Of a stretch of DNA of 64,000 nucleotides, positions 35,176-45,251 are shown in pieces. The notes beneath the pieces were generated by a model. That model was not told the origin of the DNA. It did not search any database and worked only from the letters and a program-made list of their open reading frames with translations. Numbering within the stretch: the first letter of the stretch is position 1; each line of letters begins with the position of its first letter. The translations under genes and the position numbers were made by a program. The stretch is from Oscillibacter sp. (GTDB lineage: Bacteria; Bacillota; Clostridia; Oscillospirales; Oscillospiraceae): NCBI GenBank assembly GCA_022791135.1, contig JAAVYM010000086.1:1-64000 (forward strand), in the 5' to 3' direction.

Positions 35176-37247
35176 GTTTCTTTCGTCCGCCGGCAGGAAA
35201 GCCGGAGCTGCTGGCCCCTGCTGGCTCCCCGGAGTCTTTGCGGGCCGCCGTAGAAAACGGTGCGGACGCCGTTTATTTGGGTTGGGGGTCCCTTAATGCC
35301 CGCCGGGGCGCTCAAAACTTTTCTGAGGAGGAGTTTGCCCAGTCCCTAACCTACTGCCATATCCGGGGAGTCCGTGTCTTTTTGGCTTTAAATATTCTCT
35401 TAACGGACCGGGAGCTGCCCGCGGCCCTGGAGACCGCCCAGATTGCCTCTCGCCTGGGAGTAGACGCGGTGCTGGTCCAGGACTTGGGTCTTTTCGCTTT
35501 GCTTCGGCGGGTTCTGCCGGATCTCCCTCTCCACGCCAGCACGCAGATGAGTCTTTTCACCTCCGGCGGTGCCTGCGAGGTTGCCAGTGACGGCTGTGAG
35601 CGGGTGGTCCTTGCCAGGGAGTGCTCCGGGGAGGAGACGGCGGAAATCTGCCGAAACTGTCCTGCCGAGATTGAAACTTTTATCCATGGAGCTCTTTGCA
35701 TGTGCTATTCCGGGCAATGCGCCATGAGCGCCGTTGTCGGCGGCCGCTCCGGCAACCGGGGACGCTGTGCTCAGCCCTGCCGCCTTCCCTACGGGGTCAA
35801 TGAGGCGGCAAAGGGGCAGCGGCCCCTGAGTCTCAAGGATTCCTGTATGGCGGATCATCTCCAAGAGATGGGGCAGATGGGTATTTCCTGTTTGAAGATT
35901 GAGGGGCGGATGCGCCGCCCAGGCTACGTCGCCGCTGTCACGGATGTTTATGCCCGGCTTTTGAAGGAGGAGCGCGGCCCCTCCTCTCAGGAGCGTGAGG
36001 TTTTGGAGCGAGCCTTTTCCCGTTCTGGTTTTACCGATGCCTATTGGCGGGGGAAAAAAGGAACGGAGATGCTGGGTTTTCGGCCTGAGAATGTCGCCCC
36101 GGCGGAGGAAGTGCCGCCTCGAGCAGACCGGCGGGTTCCGGTTTTTTTCTCCTGCTGGGTAAAACCGGAGCTTCCATGCCAGCTGGATGCCCGGGATAAG
36201 GATGGAAACTGTGTGACAGTCTTTGGCCCTGTGCCGGAACCTGCCGGGCAACGGGCACTGACGGCGGAGGAGCTCTCCGCCCGCCTGGGCAAGACTGGCG
36301 GGACTCCTTATCGTTGCGAGAGGGCTGAAGTGACCGTGAGTTCAGGACTCTATCTCTCTGCCGCCGCAGTGAATGGGCTGCGGCGGGATGCGCTGGACGC
36401 TCTCAGCGCCGCCCGTTGCGCTGTGCCTCCTCGGCGAGAGTACTTTCCTCCGCCGCCGTTGCCGGATACCCTTCACTCTGCGTCGGAGCCGGAGTTTACC
36501 GTTTCTGTGGTCCGCGCTGATCAGCTGAGCAGTGGCCTCTTGGCCTTTCGGCCTGCCCGGATTTATGTCCCTTTGGAGGTTTTGGCGGGTCTCTCCTCCT
36601 TGCCGGAGGGGGAAAGCGAATGGTGCGCCGTTTTGCCCCGGGTGTGGCGGGACAGGGATGAACAGCTTCTCCGGCGCTGGATGGACAAGGTCCGGTCCCT
36701 GGGGGTTTCCGGATTATTGCTGGGAAACCTGGGGCATTTTTCCCTGGCCCGGGGCGGTGGATGGCAGCTTTATGGGGACTATGGCTTGAACGTATTCAAC
36801 AGCTACTCCTTGGCCTATTTTCGGGAGAAAGGCCTGAAATCTGCCTGCTTGTCTTTTGAGCTGCGCTTTGCCCAGCTGCGGGACATGGAGAAGGTACTTC
36901 CCACCGAAGCTATTGTTTATGGCCGCTTGCCGCTGATGATTACAGAAAACTGCTTGATTCGCAACAGCGCCGGCTGCCGTTGCGATCAGCCCAATTTTCT
37001 CAGTGACCGCACTGGGGCTGCCTTTCCCCTGCTCCCTGCCTTCGGACACCGGACGGAGGTTCAGAACAGCCGCTGTCTCTATCTGGCCGACCGCCCGGAG
37101 TATCGCCGGTTGGGCCTGGCTTATGCCCGGCTCCGTTTTACTGCGGAGTCCCCGGAGACCTGTCTCCAGATTTGCCGGGCCTATCGGGATGGACTACCGG
37201 CAGAGGGCGAGTTCACGCGAGGGCTTTATTTTCGGGGCGTGGAGTGA
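35172..37247 (+). CDS. Peptidase U32 family protein
   Basis: KPELLAPAGSPESLRAAVENGADAVYLG, IHGALCMCYSGQCAMS, GNRGRCAQPCRLPY. Confidence 0.92.
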   Translation: MSFFRPPAGKPELLAPAGSPESLRAAVENGADAVYLGWGSLNARRGAQNFSEEEFAQSLTYCHIRGVRVFLALNILLTDRELPAALETAQIASRLGVDAVLVQDLGLFALLRRVLPDLPLHASTQMSLFTSGGACEVASDGCERVVLARECSGEETAEICRNCPAEIETFIHGALCMCYSGQCAMSAVVGGRSGNRGRCAQPCRLPYGVNEAAKGQRPLSLKDSCMADHLQEMGQMGISCLKIEGRMRRPGYVAAVTDVYARLLKEERGPSSQEREVLERAFSRSGFTDAYWRGKKGTEMLGFRPENVAPAEEVPPRADRRVPVFFSCWVKPELPCQLDARDKDGNCVTVFGPVPEPAGQRALTAEELSARLGKTGGTPYRCERAEVTVSSGLYLSAAAVNGLRRDALDALSAARCAVPPRREYFPPPPLPDTLHSASEPEFTVSVVRADQLSSGLLAFRPARIYVPLEVLAGLSSLPEGESEWCAVLPRVWRDRDEQLLRRWMDKVRSLGVSGLLLGNLGHFSLARGGGWQLYGDYGLNVFNSYSLAYFREKGLKSACLSFELRFAQLRDMEKVLPTEAIVYGRLPLMITENCLIRNSAGCRCDQPNFLSDRTGAAFPLLPAFGHRTEVQNSRCLYLADRPEYRRLGLAYARLRFTAESPETCLQICRAYRDGLPAEGEFTRGLYFRGVE

Positions 37248-37378
37248 GTATTTCTATCCAATTCCAATTTGTATTTTTTCTTTTGTTCTGTACGAGTTGT
37301 ATTTTACTTTGTTCACTTTTAAAGACAAGCCGGAATATTTCGACAAAATTATACAATATGTAGTGGAACGGGAGCGTT

Positions 37379-37819
37379 ATGATGAGAGAGCGCAAGGAAG
37401 TAAAAGTTAAATATCTTGTCCCTGGATTGGAAGAGCTTCGCTGTGTGCCTGGCTCCGATTGGGTGGATTTGCGGACCGCGGAAGATATCACTTTAAAGGC
37501 AGGGGAGTTCCGCCTGATTCCTTTGGGAATTGCCGTGGCGTTGCCGGAGGGTTACGAGGCCCACGTGGTTCCCCGCAGCTCTACCTTTAAGAATTACGGT
37601 CTTCTTCAGGCCAATTCCATGGGCGTGGTGGATAATGCCTACTGCGGCGGCGGGGACCAGTGGCGCTGGCCTGCCTATGCTACCAGGGATGTGGTGATTG
37701 AGAAGAACACACGGCTCTGTCAGTTCCGCATTGTTGAGAACCAGCCCCCCTTGATTTTTACCGCTGTGGATCAGCTGGACGCCCCCAACCGCGGCGGTTT
37801 CGGCTCTACCGGGAAGTAG
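37379..37819 (+). CDS. dut: dUTP diphosphatase
   Basis: AHVVPRSSTFKNYGLLQANSMGVVDNAYCG, RGGFGSTGK. Confidence 0.9.
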   Translation: MMRERKEVKVKYLVPGLEELRCVPGSDWVDLRTAEDITLKAGEFRLIPLGIAVALPEGYEAHVVPRSSTFKNYGLLQANSMGVVDNAYCGGGDQWRWPAYATRDVVIEKNTRLCQFRIVENQPPLIFTAVDQLDAPNRGGFGSTGK

Positions 37820-37825
37820 GCGTTC

Positions 37826-37916
37826 CAGCTTTTTTGTAAAAAAGCTGGGCAAAAAACTTTCGCGCGCTCTGGAGTCTGGTAATTTATCAGGCCGGAGCGA
37901 CGGCAACGCAGATTGG
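37826..37916 (+). repeat. Interspersed intergenic repeat family, copy A
   Basis: AGCTTTTTTGTAAAAAAGCT hairpin + GGCAAAAAACTTTCGCGCGCTCT ... ACGGCAACGCAGA. Confidence 0.6.
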
Positions 37917-37932
37917 TAGTTGAGGTAGTTTT

Positions 37933-38508
37933 ATGGCACAGATTGTTTTGGCTTCTGGGTCCCCCCGTCGTAGGGAGCTGCTGGAGCGCATTGGCATCAC
38001 GGATTTTCTGGTCCGAGTGCCGGAAGTGGAGGAGTATGTTCCCGAGGGACTGCTTCCCTCCCAGGTGGTGGAGTATATCTCCAAAGAGAAGGCGGAGGTT
38101 GCCGCCCGGCTTTGTGAACCGGAAGAGATTGTTATTACGGCGGATACGATGGTTTTTCTTGGGCACAGCCGTCTGGGTAAGCCCCGGAATGATGCTCATG
38201 CCCTGGAGATGCTGACCGCCCTTCAGGGGCGCAGGCACACGGTTTGCACCGGCCTCACGGTTTGTCAGGGCGGACGAAGCTTCACGGAGTCGGAGTCCAC
38301 CGACGTCTTTTTCCGTTCGGCCTCCCAGGCGGAGCTGCAAAGCTACATTGCCACCGGTGAGCCGATGGACAAGGCAGGGGCTTACGGTGTTCAGGGCCGG
38401 GGGGCGCTGCTGGTGGAACGGCTGGAGGGGGATTTCTTTAATGTGATGGGTCTTCCCGTACTTCGTCTGTCTAGGATGCTGGAGCGTTTCGGCGTCTTCC
38501 TGCTTTGA
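37933..38508 (+). CDS. maf: Maf family nucleotide pyrophosphatase
   Basis: MAQIVLASGSPRRRELLERIGI; TDVFFRSASQAELQSYIATGEPMDKAGAYGVQG. Confidence 0.94.
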   Translation: MAQIVLASGSPRRRELLERIGITDFLVRVPEVEEYVPEGLLPSQVVEYISKEKAEVAARLCEPEEIVITADTMVFLGHSRLGKPRNDAHALEMLTALQGRRHTVCTGLTVCQGGRSFTESESTDVFFRSASQAELQSYIATGEPMDKAGAYGVQGRGALLVERLEGDFFNVMGLPVLRLSRMLERFGVFLL

Positions 38509-38537
38509 TGCGGCTTTCCTCTATTTTGACCGTTTAG

Positions 38538-39389
38538 GTGATTAGTTTGAAAAATTTCCTGAAACAGCATGGGCTTTGGGTACTTTTTGCTGCTGCCGTT
38601 CTCTCGGTGGCCCTGGCGGTGATGTCGGTACTCAGCGCCAATTCCTCTCCTCTGGCAAACCTGGCGGGTATTGTGGTCTCTCCCTTCCGGGCGGGTTATA
38701 CGGCGGTGGCCAATTGGTTTAACGATTTGCAGAATTATTATAAGGATACTACGGACCTGGAGGCGGAGAACGCCGCTTTGAAGCGGGAGCTGGCCAGGAT
38801 GCAGGAGGAAATTCGCCTGGCGAAGGCAGATCGGGAGGAGAATAAACTCTTTCGGAAACTGATGGATCTGACCGAACAGCGTCGAGATCTCTCGGACTTG
38901 GAGGCGGCCATGATCACCGAGCATGCTGTCACTAACTGGACCTCCTCTCTGACACTGAACAAAGGTACTTCCTTGGGCGTGGAGGTCGGTGACTGCGTCA
39001 TTGATGAAACCGGCGCCTTGGTAGGTATCATTGACCAGGCCGGAACCAACTGGTCCACGGTCTTGACTCTAGTGGATACGGATACTTCTCTAGGCGCTCA
39101 GGTATTTCGGACAAAAGAGCTGGGCGTTGCTCAGGGGGATTTCTCCCTAATGTTGGAAAATCGCCTTCGCCTGGACTTTTTGCCGGCGGACTGCCGCCTG
39201 CTCCCTGGTGATCTGGTGGTGACTTCCGGCTTGAATGGGTATTATCCCTCCGGACTGGTAATTGGCTCTGTGGAGGAGATTTTGGTTGATGACTCCGGCG
39301 CAGCCTCCTATGCGATTCTGGCCCCGGCTGTTGAGTTTGATGCCTTGACTGAGGTCTTTGTCATCAAATCTTTTGAGATTGTCACCTAA
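38538..39389 (+). CDS. mreC: Rod shape-determining protein MreC
   Basis: N-terminal TM, coiled coil, SSLTLNKGTSLGVEVGDCVID...LVGIIDQAG. Confidence 0.9.
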   Translation: MISLKNFLKQHGLWVLFAAAVLSVALAVMSVLSANSSPLANLAGIVVSPFRAGYTAVANWFNDLQNYYKDTTDLEAENAALKRELARMQEEIRLAKADREENKLFRKLMDLTEQRRDLSDLEAAMITEHAVTNWTSSLTLNKGTSLGVEVGDCVIDETGALVGIIDQAGTNWSTVLTLVDTDTSLGAQVFRTKELGVAQGDFSLMLENRLRLDFLPADCRLLPGDLVVTSGLNGYYPSGLVIGSVEEILVDDSGAASYAILAPAVEFDALTEVFVIKSFEIVT

Positions 39390-39546
39390 TCCTTGTCTAT
39401 GTTGTCATACGTTTGCTTGCAGGGAGTGCTGCTGAGTATCCAGCAGGATTTCTATCCTCAGGTTTCCCTCAGTAAAAAGCTGTCTCCTGGCAGCCTTACT
39501 GGTTTTCAGGCACGAGCCAACCACTTGGAACTTTCAGGAGTCTCTT

Positions 39547-40059
39547 ATGATTGCAAGAAATGAAACCATATTTAAATGGCTGCTTTATGCCGCTGCTACG
39601 GCCCTTTGCCTTTTTTTTCAGGGTAGCATTCTCCAGCGCCTGGAGTTTTGGGGTGTCCTCCCTTTTGTCTATCCCCTTCTGGCCGTCATCCCAGCCACTT
39701 ATGAAGGGCCGCTGGCCGGTTCCATTTTCTCTCTGGCCCTAGGCATGGTCTGCGACCTGCTTCTTCCGGAGCCTATTCCCTGTCTTTATACCTTGATTTT
39801 GCCCTTGGTGGCCCTCTGCGCGGGGCTGCTCTCCCAAAGCTGGCTCCCCGCCGGGTTTTTCTGTTCCCTGGTTGCTGCCGCTCTGGCATTTTTCTTTACC
39901 GGCGGCTTTCATTGTCTGCTTCTCTGGATGCTGGGCAAGGCTGCTTGGGAGTCCGGGGCTTCTGTGGCCCTGCGGGAGTTTTGTGTCTCCGCGCCTCTCA
40001 TTATTCCCTTGACCCTGCTTTACCGCTCCGTTTTCCTGCGCACGCACAGAGACGGATGA
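39547..40059 (+). CDS. mreD: Rod shape-determining protein MreD
   Basis: Multi-TM ORF directly after mreC and before PBP2. Confidence 0.8.
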   Translation: MIARNETIFKWLLYAAATALCLFFQGSILQRLEFWGVLPFVYPLLAVIPATYEGPLAGSIFSLALGMVCDLLLPEPIPCLYTLILPLVALCAGLLSQSWLPAGFFCSLVAAALAFFFTGGFHCLLLWMLGKAAWESGASVALREFCVSAPLIIPLTLLYRSVFLRTHRDG

Positions 40060-40075
40060 ATTAGAAAGGTTCCCT

Positions 40076-42256
40076 ATGGATCGCAAAGAAATGCAAAATA
40101 CACGGCTCTACCTTTTGGCGGCTTTTTTAGTGTTGGTTTTACTGGCATATCTTTTCGTCCTTTACGACGTTCAGATCATCCACCATGAGGACTACACTGC
40201 TCGGGCCATTCACTCCATTGTCCGCGAGGAGAAGGTAGAGGCTTCCCGGGGCATCATCACTGATCGCAACGGTAAGCCCTTGGTTAGCAATCGTTCCACC
40301 TATGATCTGACTTTCGATGCCGCCCTCCTCTCCCCTGAGGATGACAGCAATGAGGCCATCCTTCGCCTGGTACAGCTCTGCCAGGACGAGGGCGTGGCCT
40401 GGAGCGACAATCTCCCCATTTCCCGGCAGGCTCCCTTCCGCTATACGGTGGACCAGATGGACGGCCAGCAAAAAAAGTACTTCCTCACCTATTTGAAAAG
40501 CCTGGATGCTTGTGCGGAGGCTTTAGGCCAATATCTTATCCGCAATCCGGAGGTTCTTTCCGCTCCGGAGCCGGAGGAGGGCGAAAATCCTGCTGCTGCG
40601 GAGGAGCTTAGTCCGGAGAAACGGGCCAGCCTTCTGCTGAGCCGTCTCACTACCGCTGATCTTACGGCGGATCTGCTGGTCGACTCCGGCGTGACCCCTG
40701 CACATCTGATGAACCAGATGTGCAGGGAACTGGGTGTTCCCGAGAGCTATACCCAGGCCCAGGCTCGGATGGTTCTGGGGGTTCAGTACGAGCTGTCCGT
40801 CCGGAAGCTGGACAACTATAATGCCTACGTTCTGGCTCAGGACATCGACACCCCTTTTATCTCTCTTCTCAGCGACGGCCACTACGCCGGGGCTAAGGTG
40901 ACGCTTTCTTCCGTTCGGGAATACGAGACCACCTATGCCGCCCACATCCTGGGTTATGTGGGCAAAATCACGATTGAAGACGATTATCCCTCCCTGAAGA
41001 AAAAGGGTTATGACTACGATGACCTCATCGGCAAGGAGGGAGCGGAGCTGGCCTTTGAGGATTACCTCAAGGGCAAGGACGGAACCCGTATGGTCTCTAC
41101 CAACAGCGAGGGTAAGGTCACCGGGGAATACTACTCCATAGAGCCTGAGCCAGGCAGCATTGTTGAACTGACCATTGACCTGGATTTCCAGGCCCAGGTG
41201 GAGGATTTTCTGGCGCAGACGGTCACCCGCCTGGACGCCGACGGCGATGAGCGCCGTGGCGCGGGCGCAGCAGTGGTCCAGGTGGGCACTGGCGAGGTGC
41301 TGGCCCTGGCCTCTTATCCTTCTTATGATCTTTCTACCTGGCGGGAGGATTTTCCGGTTCTGAACGCGGACCCCCACAATCCCATGTATAACCGCGCCAC
41401 CTATAACGGCTATCCCCCTGGCTCCACACTGAAGCCCTTCACCGCCATCGCCGCTCTGCTCGGCGGGTACACCACCTTGACAGAGAAGATCCGGGATACA
41501 GGCCACTGGTCCTATCCCAACGACGAATCCGGCATCGGCTTTAACTGTTGGAAACGCTCCGGCCACGGTAATCAAAATGTCACGCAGGCTATTACCAACT
41601 CCTGCAACTACTATTTCGGTGAGCTAGGCTACCGCATGGGTATGAAGACCCTTCGGGAGTACTTGGTTCAGTTCGGGCTAGGGGAAAAGACGGGCATTGA
41701 GATTCCGGAATATGCCGGAAAGCTTCCGGAGAACCCTCGGGGCGAGGATCAGGCCCCCTGGGCAGCCTGGGGCCAGTCTACTCAGCTTTACACTCCTTTG
41801 CAATTGGCCAATTATGTGGCCACCCTGCTCTCCGGCGGCAAGCGCTATCAGGCCCATCTTTTGAAATCTGCCAAGGCTTACGACAACTCTGCCGTCTTCG
41901 CCACTGGAAATACCACTCCCGTTCATACTCTGGACATCGACGACGAGTACCTGCAGGCTGTGAAAAAGGGCATGCGGGGTTTGGTGGAGGGCACTTTGGC
42001 CCCCTATTTCCGCAGCTGCATCGTTTCTGCCGGTGCAAAGACCGGCACCTCCCAGATTCACTCGGACAAGAAAAACGACGGCGTTTTTATCTGCTTTGCC
42101 CCTTACGATGACCCGGAGATCGCAGTCGCCATTGCCATCGAGCGAGCGGATGCCGGCGCCGCCTTGGCTTCCACGGCCGTAAATATACTCAATGCCTATT
42201 TTACCCCTAGCGAAGACAGCTCCACCATTACCGGCGAAAATCAGCTGCTTCCCTGA
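40076..42256 (+). CDS. Penicillin-binding protein 2 (elongasome transpeptidase)
   Basis: PGSTLKPFTAIAALLGG (SxxK), SNSC-like NSCNYYF, AKTGTSQ (KTG). Confidence 0.93.
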   Translation: MDRKEMQNTRLYLLAAFLVLVLLAYLFVLYDVQIIHHEDYTARAIHSIVREEKVEASRGIITDRNGKPLVSNRSTYDLTFDAALLSPEDDSNEAILRLVQLCQDEGVAWSDNLPISRQAPFRYTVDQMDGQQKKYFLTYLKSLDACAEALGQYLIRNPEVLSAPEPEEGENPAAAEELSPEKRASLLLSRLTTADLTADLLVDSGVTPAHLMNQMCRELGVPESYTQAQARMVLGVQYELSVRKLDNYNAYVLAQDIDTPFISLLSDGHYAGAKVTLSSVREYETTYAAHILGYVGKITIEDDYPSLKKKGYDYDDLIGKEGAELAFEDYLKGKDGTRMVSTNSEGKVTGEYYSIEPEPGSIVELTIDLDFQAQVEDFLAQTVTRLDADGDERRGAGAAVVQVGTGEVLALASYPSYDLSTWREDFPVLNADPHNPMYNRATYNGYPPGSTLKPFTAIAALLGGYTTLTEKIRDTGHWSYPNDESGIGFNCWKRSGHGNQNVTQAITNSCNYYFGELGYRMGMKTLREYLVQFGLGEKTGIEIPEYAGKLPENPRGEDQAPWAAWGQSTQLYTPLQLANYVATLLSGGKRYQAHLLKSAKAYDNSAVFATGNTTPVHTLDIDDEYLQAVKKGMRGLVEGTLAPYFRSCIVSAGAKTGTSQIHSDKKNDGVFICFAPYDDPEIAVAIAIERADAGAALASTAVNILNAYFTPSEDSSTITGENQLLP

Positions 42257-42330
42257 GTCCTTTTCCTCAGTGGCCCGAAGGCCGCGGCGCCCCGGGGAAA
42301 AGCGCATCCCAATAAACGAGGAGATTTTGC

Positions 42331-44184
42331 ATGAACGTACCTGCCGTCTTTGACTCCCGCGACCTCCACTGTAAGAAGCCCTACGGCGCCCTCCCCTGCG
42401 GGGAGGAATGGTCCCTTACCTGCCGCCCCCTCTCCAGCGAAGGATTCACACACTGTTCTGTCATCATACGTCGGGAGTTTTCCTGCCACCAGCTGGAGAC
42501 GGAGATGCCCTTTACCGGCTTTTGGGAGGATCGCGCCTGTTTCTCCCTCTCCCTGCTTCCCTTTCAGGATTCGGAGCTGGTTTGGTATTGGTTCCGATTT
42601 TGGCGGGACGATGGCACCGGCTGTCTCCTGGACAAGACAGGTTACCGCAGCCAAGGCACCCCCGTTCCCTGGCAGCTCACCGTTTATGAGCAAAGCCGAA
42701 CCCCCGACTGGTTTGGCGAGGGAATCACCTATCAGATTTTTCCGGATCGCTATTGCCGTCTGTCAGTTCCCAGTCCGGAGGGCCTGATTGGGAACCGTTG
42801 GATTCATGAGAAATGGGACGAATCCCCCGCCTGGCAGCCAGAAGATGGCGAGATCAAAAACCGGGATTTCTTTGGCGGCTCTCTGGCTGGCGTCGCCGCT
42901 CACTTGGACGACTTGGCCGCTCTGGGTGTCTCTTGTCTCTATTTCTGCCCCATTTTTGAGTCCGCCTCCAACCATCGCTACAATACGGCGGACTATAAGA
43001 AGATCGACCCCCTTCTTGGCACAGAGGCAGATTTCAAATCTCTCTGCGCTCAGGCCCGAGAGCGAGGTATCCGCATTATTTTGGACGGCGTGTTCAACCA
43101 CACTGGCTCTCAGAGCGTTTATTTTAATGCCGACGGTTTTTACCCCACTCTGGGTGCGGCCCAGAGCCAGGAAAGCCCTTATTATAATTGGTTCCACTTC
43201 AGCGACTGGCCCGGCTCTTACGAATCCTGGTGGGGCATCAGCACTTTACCCAGCGTCCAGGAGAACTGTCCAAGTTATGTGGACTATATCATTCAAGGGG
43301 ACGACTCTGTCGTCAAACATTGGCTTCGGGCAGGGGCCTCCGGCTGGCGGTTGGACGTGGCAGACGAGCTGCCGGATAATTTCATCGAAAAACTCCGGAC
43401 TGCCGTAGAGGAGACCAATCCTGACGCCCTGCTTCTGGGGGAGGTTTGGGAGGACGCCAGTAATAAAATCTCTTACTCCCAGCGCCGGAAATATCTTCTG
43501 GGCCGGGAACTTCACGGCGTGATGAATTACCCTTTCCGCACCGCCTTGCTGAATTATCTTTTAGGCGGAGGTGCGGAGAACTTCCGGGAGGCCACGGAAA
43601 CCCTCCGGGAAAACTATCCTCCTTCCGCCTTCTACTCCGCCATGAACTTCCTGGGCACCCATGACACCCCTCGCATTCTGACGGTGCTGGGTGGCCGTCC
43701 TCTGCCAGAGGGCCGGGATGCACAGTCTACCTTCCGCCTCTCCTCACAGGAGCGGGAGACCGCTTTGATCCGTCTTCACCTGGCCTCTGCGGTGCTGTTC
43801 ACTTTCCCCGGCTCCCCTATGATCTACTATGGGGACGAAGCCGGCGTCGAAGGCGCCGCGGATCCCTTCAACCGGGAAACTTATCCCTGGGGTCGGGAAG
43901 ATCAAAAACTGCTGGCCTGGTTCCACAATCTGGCCCGCCTTCGGAAGGAGCGTCTCTCCCTCCGCCGGGGAACTCTTCAGTGGTTGAAGGCACAAGGTCC
44001 CCTGTTGGCTTATGTTCGGGATATTGCTGGTGAATCCACTTTCCTGCTTTTGAATAATGGGGAGGAGTCTGGTTCCTTCTCCCTTCCGGATATGGATTGT
44101 CAAAACCTCCTCACTGGGGAGGCTGTCTCCGGCGGCGAGATACTGCTTCCTCCTCACAGTGTCCTTTTGCTGGGGCTGGGATAA
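42331..44184 (+). CDS. Alpha-amylase family (GH13) glycosidase, neopullulanase-like
   Basis: ILDGVFNHTG, GWRLDVADELP, LLGEVWEDA, FLGTHDTPRI GH13 regions. Confidence 0.92.
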   Translation: MNVPAVFDSRDLHCKKPYGALPCGEEWSLTCRPLSSEGFTHCSVIIRREFSCHQLETEMPFTGFWEDRACFSLSLLPFQDSELVWYWFRFWRDDGTGCLLDKTGYRSQGTPVPWQLTVYEQSRTPDWFGEGITYQIFPDRYCRLSVPSPEGLIGNRWIHEKWDESPAWQPEDGEIKNRDFFGGSLAGVAAHLDDLAALGVSCLYFCPIFESASNHRYNTADYKKIDPLLGTEADFKSLCAQARERGIRIILDGVFNHTGSQSVYFNADGFYPTLGAAQSQESPYYNWFHFSDWPGSYESWWGISTLPSVQENCPSYVDYIIQGDDSVVKHWLRAGASGWRLDVADELPDNFIEKLRTAVEETNPDALLLGEVWEDASNKISYSQRRKYLLGRELHGVMNYPFRTALLNYLLGGGAENFREATETLRENYPPSAFYSAMNFLGTHDTPRILTVLGGRPLPEGRDAQSTFRLSSQERETALIRLHLASAVLFTFPGSPMIYYGDEAGVEGAADPFNRETYPWGREDQKLLAWFHNLARLRKERLSLRRGTLQWLKAQGPLLAYVRDIAGESTFLLLNNGEESGSFSLPDMDCQNLLTGEAVSGGEILLPPHSVLLLGLG

Positions 44185-44195
44185 ATATACTCCAT

Positions 44196-44211
44196 TGTTT
44201 CACGTGAAACA
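44196..44211. promoter_or_regulatory. parS site
   Basis: TGTTTCACGTGAAACA exact 16-bp palindrome. Confidence 0.95.
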
Positions 44212-44242
44212 TTTAAGGTCCTTCTAAACTATCGGCCTTTTG

Positions 44243-44258
44243 TGTTTCACGTGAAACT
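44243..44258. promoter_or_regulatory. parS site
   Basis: TGTTTCACGTGAAACT. Confidence 0.92.
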
Positions 44259-44301
44259 TTTTCCGAAACTGCTTTTTTTGCAAAAATTGTTGGATTTAAC
44301 C

Positions 44302-44330
44302 TTGCAAGCCTGTCCTGCCCTTGCTATAAT
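44302..44330 (+). promoter_or_regulatory. SigmaA-type promoter for parAB
   Basis: TTGCAA - 17 nt - TATAAT. Confidence 0.7.
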
Positions 44331-44484
44331 AATTTTTACACATCACATTTAAGAAACACGCAGTTGCGCCGCCGCATAGGCATCCGGTGTTTTCCGGATA
44401 TCCCGGCGCGCAAATGCACCTTTTCCGGCAGGTGTGAAGTTGCTTTTTCTTGCCCCGGAAAAGAGGCAGAAGGTAGGTGCTTTT

Positions 44485-45249
44485 GTGGCGAAAATTATAG
44501 CAACGGTAAACCAAAAGGGCGGCGTCGGGAAAACCACCACGTGTGTAAATCTGACTGCTGCTCTGACGGAGGTGGGCAAGAAAGTTCTCCTCTGTGATTT
44601 TGATCCTCAGGCAAATGCCACTTCCGGTATGGGGGTGGACAAGACAGTTTCCAAGGGAATTTACTCTGCTCTGATTGGGGAATTTCCTGCTGCCGAGGCA
44701 GTGGCTCACACCCGTTACGGAGACGTCCTCCCTTCCAACAAAGCTTTGGCCGGCGCGGGAGTAGAACTGATTGGTATGGAGCGCCGGGAATTCCTGCTGC
44801 GGGACGCTCTGACGCCTCTGCGGGAAAGCTACGACTTCCTGCTCATTGACTGCCCCCCATCCTTGGAGCTGCTGACGCTGAATGCACTCTGTGCCGCCGA
44901 CTCCATTTTAGTCCCGGTGCAATGCGAATATTTTGCTCTGGAAGGCCTTTCAGACCTTATGAACACCGTCCGGTTAGTCCGCCGGTCTCTGAACCCTTCT
45001 TTGGAACTGGAAGGCGTCCTTTTGACCATGTATGATGCCCGTACAAATCTAGCTATGCAGGTGGCAGAGGAAGTAAAGCATTATTTCCCCGGCAAAGTCT
45101 ACGGCTCGGTTATCCCCCGAAATATCCGCCTCTCGGAGGCGCCCAGCCACGGGAAACCTATTACTGCCTACGACCGGGCCTCCCGAGGCGCCGACGCCTA
45201 TTCCGCCTTTGCCGCCGAGTTTCTTACTTTTTCTCAAGGGCAAGCGTAA
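44485..45249 (+). CDS. parA: ParA family ATPase (Soj-like)
   Basis: AKIIATVNQKGGVGKTTTCVNLTAALTEVGKKVLLCDFDPQANATSG. Confidence 0.95.
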   Translation: MAKIIATVNQKGGVGKTTTCVNLTAALTEVGKKVLLCDFDPQANATSGMGVDKTVSKGIYSALIGEFPAAEAVAHTRYGDVLPSNKALAGAGVELIGMERREFLLRDALTPLRESYDFLLIDCPPSLELLTLNALCAADSILVPVQCEYFALEGLSDLMNTVRLVRRSLNPSLELEGVLLTMYDARTNLAMQVAEEVKHYFPGKVYGSVIPRNIRLSEAPSHGKPITAYDRASRGADAYSAFAAEFLTFSQGQA

Positions 45250-45251
45250 GT

